Positions 34,191-42,055 of a stretch of DNA of 64,000 bases are shown one piece after another. The translations under genes and the position numbers were made by a program. The DNA is from Antrihabitans stalactiti (GTDB taxonomy: Bacteria; Actinomycetota; Actinomycetes; Mycobacteriales; Mycobacteriaceae): assembly GCF_012932915.1 (NCBI RefSeq), contig NZ_VCQU01000004.1, positions 62,001 to 126,000 of the forward strand. The letters are read 5' to 3'. Under the pieces are notes generated by a model, which was given only the letters and a program-made list of their open reading frames with translations, was not told where the DNA came from and did not search any database. Numbering within the stretch: position 1 is the stretch's first letter; each line of letters starts with the position of its first letter.

Positions 34191-35657
34191 AGATGCGTGC
34201 GTGCCAACGCGCCGCCTGGATCGAGCGCGTGAGATCAGCACGGTCACCACGACGAGCATCGCGAGAACTGCCGCCAACCAGTAGCCGAAGCCGTAGAGGC
34301 CCTTCGCGGCGACGTCGAGGCCGGATTCGAGGGTCGGAACCAGAGAAGCACTGAGGTCGCCGCTGATCAGTGCGGTGCCGAAGGCGAAACCCACGGCCAT
34401 GGAGGTGCCGGCGACGCCCGCCGCCATTCCGGCTTTCTCTTCGGGAACTGCCATCTGCACGACCGTGAAACCGGCTGCGTAGCCGATTCGCGTCCCGAGG
34501 CCGATGACGGCAGCGCCGATGAGGTACTGCCACTGGCGATCATGGGCAACGGCGAGCCAGACCAAACCCGATGCACAGATGAGTGCACCGATGACGAATA
34601 CCTGCACACCACGGCCATTGGCCAAGGCGCGGTCGAGCACTGTTCCACGGATCAGGAACGCGACGGCGAAGGGCGCCATGAGCAAGCCGGTCTGCAGGGC
34701 GCTGAGCCCGAGTCCGTAGGCGTCGGATGGACGAAGATCGCTCGGAACGATCTGGGCGTAGGTGCTGAGGAGCAGCAGGAAGGCTGAATTCACCGCGGCG
34801 AACAATGCGATGCACAAGCACGACGCGGTGACCAAAGGCGCCTTCATCAGTGCGACATCGAACACGGCCGAAGTCGATCGGCGTTCGACGCGCACCCACG
34901 CAATGCCGCCGACCACGCCGATCAGCAACGGAACGAGTGCCGCAGTCCCCCACACGAGGCCTTGTGTCAGCGTCAGCAGAATCGCCGCAACCCAAGCGAT
35001 CATCCACACCGTGCCGAGCGCTCCGATGCGGCCGGCACGTTCGGCAGGTGGTGCGTGCGGGATTGTCACGTAGCACGCAATGGTCGTCGCGGCGCATACA
35101 ACGGTGAGAAGGATGAAGAAGCTTCGCAGCGACAACGTTTCGACGATGAAGCCACCACCGATCATGCCGACGACGATGCCGACGCCGGTGGCGATGACCA
35201 GCACCGCAACACCCACTGTGATGCCGTCGTCGCCGAGGTTGCGACGCAGGAAGCCGAGCGGAAGCAGCTGCGCCGCCCCGCCGAAGCCCATCAGGATGCA
35301 GCCGACCAGAAGCGTCGGATACGAGTCACCCACCGCCGGAACGAGGGCTCCGACCGTAAGGAATGCGGCTGCCGCCACGGAGGCGTTTCGGTCGCCGTGC
35401 AGATCGGCGAGCCGGGGCAGCAAGATGAAGCCTGCTCCGCCGCCGAGCGTCAGTGCCGTATAGAGCCACGTCGTCTCGGCCACAGTGGCGAGGCCGTACT
35501 GCGCCTGGATGATCGGCAGCAGCGGCGGAAGGATGAAGATGACCGCGTTGGTCAAGACGATCAGCAAAGCGCCGACGCCGACGAGCACTCCCTTGTGCGG
35601 CACAGGGTTGGCAGCCACCCCGTCGCCGTATCGGATTTGTTGGCCGATTTCTGTCAT
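34188..35657 (-). CDS. MFS transporter
   Basis: 489 aa with 12-14 hydrophobic helices, typical of the DHA2-like major facilitator group (GGGAGFILLPRLADLHGDR is the loop 2-3 motif). ATG 35657 follows GGAGAAAC. It probably imports the cluster II substrate or exports a toxic amine. It is divergent from the TetR gene at 35883, with site S3 in the 225-base gap. Confidence 0.9.
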   Translation of the reverse strand: MTEIGQQIRYGDGVAANPVPHKGVLVGVGALLIVLTNAVIFILPPLLPIIQAQYGLATVAETTWLYTALTLGGGAGFILLPRLADLHGDRNASVAAAAFLTVGALVPAVGDSYPTLLVGCILMGFGGAAQLLPLGFLRRNLGDDGITVGVAVLVIATGVGIVVGMIGGGFIVETLSLRSFFILLTVVCAATTIACYVTIPHAPPAERAGRIGALGTVWMIAWVAAILLTLTQGLVWGTAALVPLLIGVVGGIAWVRVERRSTSAVFDVALMKAPLVTASCLCIALFAAVNSAFLLLLSTYAQIVPSDLRPSDAYGLGLSALQTGLLMAPFAVAFLIRGTVLDRALANGRGVQVFVIGALICASGLVWLAVAHDRQWQYLIGAAVIGLGTRIGYAAGFTVVQMAVPEEKAGMAAGVAGTSMAVGFAFGTALISGDLSASLVPTLESGLDVAAKGLYGFGYWLAAVLAMLVVVTVLISRARSRRRVGTHAS

Positions 35658-35754
35658 GAGTTTCTCCGATTCGTGAGGTTTTGTGAATGAGGCCTTGACC
35701 GGGCAGATCGCGCCGCTGTGATGCCGGTCATACGCTAAACGCACATGTTCAAAC

Positions 35755-35773
35755 GATCAAGTCGAATGACTCA
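35755..35773. promoter_or_regulatory. cluster II operator-like site S3
   Basis: GATCAAGTCGAATGACTCA, in the gap between the divergent MFS and TetR genes, shares the GATCAA and ATGACTCA elements of S1 and S2. The position suits control of both genes. Confidence 0.5.
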
Positions 35774-35882
35774 AATCAATGTCAACGTAAAGGTCGGGTC
35801 ATCTCGCAGCTAGCCGATTCGGCTGGTAACGTTGGCATTGACTTGATCACCTGTCCATTACCAAGCTCGACAAGGAGGACGC

Positions 35883-36563
35883 ATGGCGCGCATTCCGGCC
35901 GTCGAACGTCGCGCCGACCTGGTGGCGGCGGCAGTACGCACGATCGCCGCCCATGGCGTGGACGGCGCCACCACCCGCAAGATCGCGGAGGAAGCGAACG
36001 CCCCCCTCGCCACGCTGCATTACTGCTTCGCGACGAAGGAGGTTCTGTTCGCAGCAGTCTTCGAGCACGTAGCGCAGCAATATCGAGAAGTGTTGATGCG
36101 CAATGACGTTCACGGAAACTTGGTGGCAACGGCGCGCGCCATGCTGCGCGGGCAATTGGAGTGGTACCTGACGAATCGAGACTTCACCACAGCCACCGTC
36201 GAACTGATCAGCTGGGCCCAACGCCAGGAAGGTGAACAGGCCGAGATGGTGTACAACGAGGCATTCGCAACCGTGCGGACAATCCTCGAGCGCGCAGAAA
36301 CCGCTCCCGGCCAGTCGGTCGACCCCGACACCCTCGATGCCCTGAGCTACATCATGACCACGCTGTCGGACGGATTCGCGCTCAACTGGTTGGTGTTCAC
36401 AGACCGCACAGCGGCGCAGAAACAGATCGACCTCACCATCGGCGTGCTCGACGCGTGGATGTCTGCCAACCTCGGCGGCTCCATCGCACCTGCTGTCCCC
36501 GCCCCGAAGGTCTCGCCCGAGGAAACGCTGCGCTCCCTCGTCTCCTGGGTCAGTGTCGATTGA
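35883..36563 (+). CDS. TetR-family regulator of cluster II
   Basis: 226 aa with HTH DGATTRKIAEEANAPLATLHYCFATKEVLF. Strong ribosome site AAGGAGG nine bases before the ATG. Divergent from the MFS gene and convergent with the PuuD-like gene across a bidirectional terminator. The shared S1-S3 motif makes it the likely regulator of the monooxygenase, FadD and MFS units; the inducer would be an amine or CoA intermediate (inference). Confidence 0.88.
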   Translation: MARIPAVERRADLVAAAVRTIAAHGVDGATTRKIAEEANAPLATLHYCFATKEVLFAAVFEHVAQQYREVLMRNDVHGNLVATARAMLRGQLEWYLTNRDFTTATVELISWAQRQEGEQAEMVYNEAFATVRTILERAETAPGQSVDPDTLDALSYIMTTLSDGFALNWLVFTDRTAAQKQIDLTIGVLDAWMSANLGGSIAPAVPAPKVSPEETLRSLVSWVSVD

Positions 36564-36583
36564 ACTAGCCTGACTCGAAAGAA

Positions 36584-36619
36584 ACTGTCGGCCATCATCT
36601 TTCGGTGATGGCCGACAGT
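36584..36619. terminator. bidirectional hairpin between convergent genes
   Basis: Fourteen-base perfect arms ACTGTCGGCCATCA and TGATGGCCGACAGT with an eight-base loop lie between the convergent TetR gene (stop 36563) and the PuuD-like gene (stop 36628). Confidence 0.8.
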
Positions 36620-36627
36620 CGTTCCTG

Positions 36628-37383
36628 TCAGCTCCGTGCGCTGGCCTCCGCCACGATCCAACTCAACGTCGGGTCGTCGCGCTCCATCCACTCTGGATGC
36701 CACTGGACGCCGAGCACCGGCGATCCTGGCAGCTCGATCGCTTCGACGACGCCGTCACCGGTTCGCCCAGTGACCAGCAAGCCGGTGCCACAGCGGTCGA
36801 CCGCCTGATGGTGCCACGAGTTGGTCACCGCACTTGCGCCGAAAAGCCGTTCCGCGATCGAATCGGGCTCGAATGCCACCTTGTGATCGTCGGCGCCGTC
36901 GGTGACCGGCGGTGCAGCCGACAAATGTGTGACCGCGCCCGGTGGCAGATGCGGGATCAACGTGCCGCCCAGCGCGATGTTGAGCACCTGCAGTCCGCGG
37001 CACACCCCCAGTACAGGGATGTTCCTTTGGAGCGCAGCCCGAACCAGTGCGATCTCGAACTCGTCCCGTTCGACGTCGTGAACCATCGGATTGCTCCGTG
37101 GGTCCACGTCCCGAACCACCGACACGTCGCCACCCCAATACGCAGGATGGACATCCTGGCCACCCGTGATCACCACGCCGGACAGCCAGTGGCACAGCGC
37201 TTCTGGGTCCGCGTCGTACGGCAGGTTGACCGGAACCCCGCCGGCACGGGCTATCCGCGCCGAGAAGTCGGACATGAACGTGTCGGCGTACAGGTGACCG
37301 TAGCGAGTGTCCATGCCGTCGATCAGCCCCAGCCGTACCCGTCGGCCCGTAGTGCCGATCAGCGGTGCGATTCCTGCGGTCAC
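36628..37383 (-). CDS. class I glutamine amidotransferase-like hydrolase (PuuD-like)
   Basis: 251 aa from a GTG overlapping the stop of the ligase gene. Nucleophile GVCRGLQVLNIALGG, partner motif WHPEW, and ITGGQDVHPAYW match gamma-glutamyl-gamma-aminobutyrate hydrolase (PuuD, 254 aa), which removes the gamma-glutamyl group at the end of the Puu pathway. Overlap with the PuuA-like ligase supports a shared pathway. A second role in other gamma-glutamyl compounds cannot be excluded. Confidence 0.85.
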   Translation of the reverse strand: MTAGIAPLIGTTGRRVRLGLIDGMDTRYGHLYADTFMSDFSARIARAGGVPVNLPYDADPEALCHWLSGVVITGGQDVHPAYWGGDVSVVRDVDPRSNPMVHDVERDEFEIALVRAALQRNIPVLGVCRGLQVLNIALGGTLIPHLPPGAVTHLSAAPPVTDGADDHKVAFEPDSIAERLFGASAVTNSWHHQAVDRCGTGLLVTGRTGDGVVEAIELPGSPVLGVQWHPEWMERDDPTLSWIVAEASARS

Positions 37384-38735
37384 GGGAATTCGAAGTAGCG
37401 GGCCGACTCCCATTCCGAGAGCTCGGCGAACGGATCGCCGCCGGTGGTGTGGAACGCCATCCACTCCCAGCGCCGAGTACCGACCCAGTAGTCGACGAAC
37501 TCGTCGCCGAGCTGCTCGCGCAGGATCAGGTCCGTCTCGAGCGCGGCCGCCGCCTTGGTAATGGTGTCTGGAAGGCGCTCGAGATCGGGAACACACCACG
37601 CCATGTCGGACACCGGTTCGGGCGGCTCGATTGCGCCGTCGAGGCCGGCGACCACACCGGCGAGAATGGCCGCGACCGCGAGGTACAGGTTCGCGTCGGC
37701 GCCCGGGACGCGGTACTCGAGACGGGAGTACGCCGGGTGCCCACACACCGCGCGCACCGCAGTCGTTTTGTTGCTGATCCCCCACGTGACCGTCGTGGGA
37801 GGGCCGCTCAGGTCGACCAAGCGGCGGTAGGACGTGATCTGCGGGAGCATGATCGACGTTGCGCCGGGCATCGTGGCGAGGAGTCCGCCGACCGCATGCC
37901 GCATCGTCGGCGACGGTCCGTCGGGGGCGTAGAACGCGTTGACCCCGTCGCGCTGTAGGGAGAGGTTGACATGCGAGGCCTGGCCGTACCCAGCGGTCGG
38001 CTTGGCCATGAAGGTGACCGTGTGACCGAGCTCGAATGCCACCTCGCGCATCACCTGCCGGGCACGAGCCCACGCATCGCACACCGAGATCGGGTCACCT
38101 GGAACGAGATTCAGCTCGACCTGGCCAGCCGCGTCCTCGTCGCTCCATGCCTCCCACTCGATGCCGATCTCGTCGAGTCGCCGCGCGACCGCCGACATGT
38201 AATCGATCCAGTCCTTCGACTTCGCCAGGTGGTACGCGGTGCCTGCAGAACCGCCGAGCGGGGTGAGGTCGCGATATCCCTTCGCCCGCGCTTGGTCGAT
38301 GGACTCCTGGAACAGCGTTGCTTCGATCTCGACCGCGACCGTGGCCGTGAAACCCCTGGTTGCGAGTCGGTCGACCAGCTTCCGGGCAAGGTTGCGCGGA
38401 CAAAGACCCACCGGAGTGCCGTTGGGCTGCCAGTAGTCACCGATCACAGACTGCAGTCCGGGTTCCCACTCGACCAGCGTCGACAAGTCTGGCCGGAACT
38501 GCAGGTCGGCGAGGTGGCCACGCCAATCGGGGTAGGCGAATCCGAAGGTCGGCGCGTTGCCGAGGTCCAGACCGAACAGCAGGTCGGCGAACGCGAAACC
38601 CGAGCCCGCGCTCGCAGCGAACTTCTTGGGCGCCACATTCTTTCCGAGGAAGCAACCCTCGTGGTTGGTGGCTTCCAGCCGGACCGTGTGAACAGACGGA
38701 TCGAAAGCAATTGCGGTAGAGCTGATTTCAGACAT
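37380..38735 (-). CDS. glutamine-synthetase-like gamma-glutamyl-amine ligase (PuuA-like)
   Basis: 451 aa. EIEATLF, SDEDAAGQVELNL, GYGQASHVNLSLQR and RLEYRVPGADANLYLAVAAILAG are the metal, glutamate and nucleotide elements of the GlnA fold. The sequence belongs with GlnA-like amine ligases (PuuA, IpuC) rather than true GlnA: the N-terminal domain is reduced and no adenylylation-site region is visible. It would attach glutamate to an amine using ATP. Its start overlaps the SCP2-like gene. Confidence 0.85.
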   Translation of the reverse strand: MSEISSTAIAFDPSVHTVRLEATNHEGCFLGKNVAPKKFAASAGSGFAFADLLFGLDLGNAPTFGFAYPDWRGHLADLQFRPDLSTLVEWEPGLQSVIGDYWQPNGTPVGLCPRNLARKLVDRLATRGFTATVAVEIEATLFQESIDQARAKGYRDLTPLGGSAGTAYHLAKSKDWIDYMSAVARRLDEIGIEWEAWSDEDAAGQVELNLVPGDPISVCDAWARARQVMREVAFELGHTVTFMAKPTAGYGQASHVNLSLQRDGVNAFYAPDGPSPTMRHAVGGLLATMPGATSIMLPQITSYRRLVDLSGPPTTVTWGISNKTTAVRAVCGHPAYSRLEYRVPGADANLYLAVAAILAGVVAGLDGAIEPPEPVSDMAWCVPDLERLPDTITKAAAALETDLILREQLGDEFVDYWVGTRRWEWMAFHTTGGDPFAELSEWESARYFEFP

Positions 38736-39393
38736 CGTAACGAACCTTCCAGGACGCGGCGACAAGCACCGACAACTGCGAGAGCGTGCCGCGCACGCCG
38801 ACCAGACCAGTGGAGAGGGCGGCGATCAGATCGTCGGCGCCCGAGAAGATGCCGGCCAGCAGGTCCGGCGGGCCGGCGATGACGTAGTGGGTTTCCCCTT
38901 CGCCGACCACGTGTTGATCGAGTCCGTCGGGGCCCTCGGTCACCGCGACGAGAACGTCGGGGATACCCGGCACCGATCGAGCCGCGGCCCAGAACGACTC
39001 TGCGGCGACCCGCCAATCCGGCAGCGGCGGCGACAGCAAAGCCACCGCGGTAGCGGCAAGGTCGCCTGCGCCGATCGGCTCGCCGACCAGGGCCAATCGA
39101 CCGTTCAGGTCGACGGTCAGGGTGAGGTCGGGCTCGACGAAGACGCCGCTCGATACTGCGACGGCACCGTCCGTGATGGTGATCGTCGCGGCTTGCGGGG
39201 TGTCGTGCGAGCGCACCGCCACAGTGCCTTCCACTCCAGCAGCGACGGAGTCGGCTCCGTTGCTGCGGACGGAATCGGCGATGGTCCGGCCGATCAGCCG
39301 GACGATCGGACTCGCATCGTCTTCGATCCGTAAGTCGACCTCGCCGAGCGCGTCATTCGCGCGAGTCGCGAGACCGAGTGTCGTTTCGGTCAT
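38728..39393 (-). CDS. SCP2-like / hypothetical protein
   Basis: 221 aa. The central part (VRSHDTPQAATITITDGAVAVSSGVFVEPDLTLTVDLNGRLALVGE) resembles the SCP2 sterol-carrier fold, but weakly. No membrane segment or catalytic motif. First gene of the unit that continues into the ligase and amidase. AAAGGACG lies before the ATG at 39393; longer starts near 39435 are possible. It may bind a hydrophobic intermediate; the role is unknown. Confidence 0.6.
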   Translation of the reverse strand: MTETTLGLATRANDALGEVDLRIEDDASPIVRLIGRTIADSVRSNGADSVAAGVEGTVAVRSHDTPQAATITITDGAVAVSSGVFVEPDLTLTVDLNGRLALVGEPIGAGDLAATAVALLSPPLPDWRVAAESFWAAARSVPGIPDVLVAVTEGPDGLDQHVVGEGETHYVIAGPPDLLAGIFSGADDLIAALSTGLVGVRGTLSQLSVLVAASWKVRYDV

Positions 39394-39417
39394 CGTAGCG
39401 TCCTTTCGTTCTTCATT

Positions 39418-39441
39418 GTCATTTGTCTCAGTCATCTGACT
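39418..39441. promoter_or_regulatory. cluster II candidate operator S4
   Basis: GTCATTTG (complement CAAATGAC, as in S1/S2) is followed by the palindrome AGTCATCTGACT (39430-39441), in the gap between the divergent SCP2-like and esterase genes. The match to S1-S3 is partial. Confidence 0.3.
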
Positions 39442-39492
39442 ATGATGGTGAGGCACAGATCACTTCTTGTCAACGACTGCGAAGGTTCTCAG

Positions 39493-40455
39493 ATGAACGA
39501 TGACGACATTCCGGCCTGGTGGAAGCTGCTCGACGACGACGCGAAAGCCGTGGCCCAGTCGATAACCCAGGTCCTGAGCAAACCCATCCGTGAGCTGGGA
39601 CCCGAGCAGGCCCGAGTCCTCCTGAACACGGCCCCGCTCGCCGAGCCGATCACCGTATGGGACCACGTGGAGCCGCTGACCGTGCCGACCCGCGGGGGGT
39701 CGATCCAGGCTCGTCTATACCGCGCAACGGGTGTCCATGGCAACAGCCCCGCTCTCGTCTACGCACACGGTGGCGGTTTCGTCCTGGGGACCCTGGACGG
39801 AGCCGATGAGCTATGCCGCGCGATCGCGGCCGGGTCCGGCTGGGCAGTCGTTTCGCTGGACTACCGCCTGGCCCCCGAAAACCCCTATCCGGCAGCGCTG
39901 CACGACTGTGTCGACGCTTATGCATGGCTGGTGCACTCAGCGAAGGACCTCGGCATCGATCCAGACCGGATCGCTATCGGGGGCGATTCGGCGGGCGGCA
40001 ATCTCGCCGCCGCATTGTGCTTGCACCGTCGGGACGCAGGCAGCCCCCTTCCAGTGACGCAGGTGCTCGCCTACCCCGCAGTCGACGAGACGTTCACCGC
40101 GCCCTCGTGGTCGGAGTTCGCCGACGCACCGCTGCTGAGCGCCGCTGATGCGCAATGGTTCTGGGAGCAATATGTCGGTCCGGGGCACACGAAGAACGAC
40201 TGTTTCGCGGCACCGATGCGCGCCGAATCGCTGCGCGGGCTACCACCTGCATTGATTCTCACCGCCGAGGTCGACCCGATCCGCGACGACGCCGAGGCCT
40301 ACGCAGCCCGGCTTCGGCAGGACGGTGTACCAGTCACACAGACCAGATATACGGGCGTCCTCCATGGCTTCTTCACCGAGATCGGTGTGTACGCACAGGC
40401 GAAGCAAGCGGTCGACGAAGTGTGCGTGCACCTGCGTGCACTCGCGCAGGGATGA
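39493..40455 (+). CDS. HSL-family carboxylesterase/lipase
   Basis: 320 aa alpha/beta hydrolase. YAHGGGFVLG is the oxyanion HGGG motif, GGDSAGGNLAAAL the nucleophile (GDSAG), and VLHGFFTEI the catalytic His region of the hormone-sensitive-lipase group. MNDDDIPAWW was chosen as start; longer frames add an unlikely extension. It is divergent from the SCP2-like gene and could hydrolyse an ester, for example from a Baeyer-Villiger step. Confidence 0.9.
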   Translation: MNDDDIPAWWKLLDDDAKAVAQSITQVLSKPIRELGPEQARVLLNTAPLAEPITVWDHVEPLTVPTRGGSIQARLYRATGVHGNSPALVYAHGGGFVLGTLDGADELCRAIAAGSGWAVVSLDYRLAPENPYPAALHDCVDAYAWLVHSAKDLGIDPDRIAIGGDSAGGNLAAALCLHRRDAGSPLPVTQVLAYPAVDETFTAPSWSEFADAPLLSAADAQWFWEQYVGPGHTKNDCFAAPMRAESLRGLPPALILTAEVDPIRDDAEAYAARLRQDGVPVTQTRYTGVLHGFFTEIGVYAQAKQAVDEVCVHLRALAQG

Positions 40456-40839
40456 ACTGCTATCCCGCACATCGCCGAATCCTTTGGCCCACCGCGTGTT
40501 CACCCGGATTCTTGCGGTGAGCCGCTTCCTTGCGGCTGGCGAGTAGAAGTAGCCCTGCCGATGGAGGCGATACCCGTGACTGCGACGGTCGCCTCCGATT
40601 CAGCGGGACTCGCCGCAGAGCCCTCTCGCATGAGGTTGTCGGGGCCGTTGGTTCGCGGCGGAATACGAATATGCCCCGACTACTCCGCGCTGAAAGCGTT
40701 GGCAGCCAGCGGCATTCGCCGAACTTCCCCTACGCCCAAACGCGAATTGAATGCGAATAAAACCTCGTGTTAGACCTTCTTTCATCAAATCGCGCCGACA
40801 AGCACCTGCTTTGCGGCCGCACCGAAAGAAGGCGCAAGA
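40456..40839. other. 384-base intergenic region before cluster III
   Basis: No convincing gene. GGAGGCGA (40563-40570) and TCGCCTCC (40589-40596) could form a stem. AACGCGAAT at 40739-40747 repeats part of the TetR-gene operator candidate at 54642, and the promoter of the long operon should lie here. Confidence 0.4.
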
Positions 40840-42051
40840 GTGACCGAAGCATTCGTTTACGACGCAATCCGCACGCCTCGCGGTCGAGGCAAACCGGACG
40901 GCGCGTTGCACGGCGTCAAACCGGTATCGCTGGTCGTCGGACTGCTCGATGAATTGCGTTCACGCAACCCAGGACTGGATTCGGGTCGAATCGACGATGT
41001 AGTGCTCGGCGTGGTCTCACCGGTCGGCGAGCAAGGGATGGATATCGCGAAAACTGCTGCGATTGCCGCTGGCCTTCCCGATACCGTTGCGGGTGTCCAG
41101 CTGAACCGCTTCTGCGCATCCGGGCTGGAGGCGGTCAACACCGCGGCGCAGAAGGTTCGCGCTGGCTGGGATCACCTGGTAATCGCAGGTGGCGTCGAAT
41201 CGATGTCGCGAGTGCGCATGGGTTCCGACGGCGGCGCAATGATGAACGACCCCGAAACCAACTACGACACCTACTTCGTCCCCCAAGGCATCGGCGCAGA
41301 CCTGATCGCCACGATCGAAGGTTTCAGCCGCGAGGCCGTCGACACTTACGCAATCCGGTCCCAGCAGCGCGCAGCCGCTGCATGGGCGGGCGGGCATTTC
41401 TCGAAATCCGTTGTGCCGGTGCGTGACCGAAACGGAGTCGCACTGCTCGACCGCGACGAGCACATCCGCCCCGATACGACGATCGACGGATTGGCAAGTT
41501 TGTCGCCATCGTTCGCCCAGCTCGGGGCGCTCGGCGGGTTCGATGCGGTGGCGCTGCAGAAGTACCACTCGGTCGAGCGGATCGACCACGTGCACCATGC
41601 AGGCAACTCGTCGGGAGTAGTCGACGGAGCAGCACTGGTCCTGGTCGGCAACGAACACATCGGAGCGACACTCGGGATCACACCGCGAGCACGCATCGTC
41701 GCCACCGCGGTAAGCGGTGCCGATCCGACGATCATGTTGACCGGACCGCGCCCTGCAACCGAAAAGGCACTGGCAGCAGCCGGTCTGACGGTGGACGACA
41801 TCGACTTGTTCGAGCTCAACGAGGCATTCGCATCGGTGGTGCTGAAGTTCCAGAAAGACCTGAACATCCCCGACGACAAATTGAACGTCAACGGCGGCGC
41901 GATCGCGTTGGGCCACCCACTCGGCGCGACAGGGGCGATGCTGGTCGGCACGGTGATCGACGAACTCGAGCGCAGGCAACAGCGTCGCGCATTGGTGACG
42001 CTGTGCGTCGGCGGCGGCATGGGAATCGCGACAATCATCGAAAGGGTGTAA
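40840..42051 (+). CDS. acetyl-CoA C-acyltransferase (thiolase)
   Basis: 403 aa from GTG. Nucleophilic Cys in [19 protein letters not shown], His in [15 protein letters not shown] and second Cys in CVGGGMGI, all conserved in degradative thiolases. It begins the long cluster III operon and is followed four bases later by FadB. A thiolase C-terminus very like this one survives as a fragment at 9443, so the island once carried a second copy. Confidence 0.93.
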   Translation: MTEAFVYDAIRTPRGRGKPDGALHGVKPVSLVVGLLDELRSRNPGLDSGRIDDVVLGVVSPVGEQGMDIAKTAAIAAGLPDTVAGVQLNRFCASGLEAVNTAAQKVRAGWDHLVIAGGVESMSRVRMGSDGGAMMNDPETNYDTYFVPQGIGADLIATIEGFSREAVDTYAIRSQQRAAAAWAGGHFSKSVVPVRDRNGVALLDRDEHIRPDTTIDGLASLSPSFAQLGALGGFDAVALQKYHSVERIDHVHHAGNSSGVVDGAALVLVGNEHIGATLGITPRARIVATAVSGADPTIMLTGPRPATEKALAAAGLTVDDIDLFELNEAFASVVLKFQKDLNIPDDKLNVNGGAIALGHPLGATGAMLVGTVIDELERRQQRRALVTLCVGGGMGIATIIERV

Positions 42052-42055
42052 CGAC

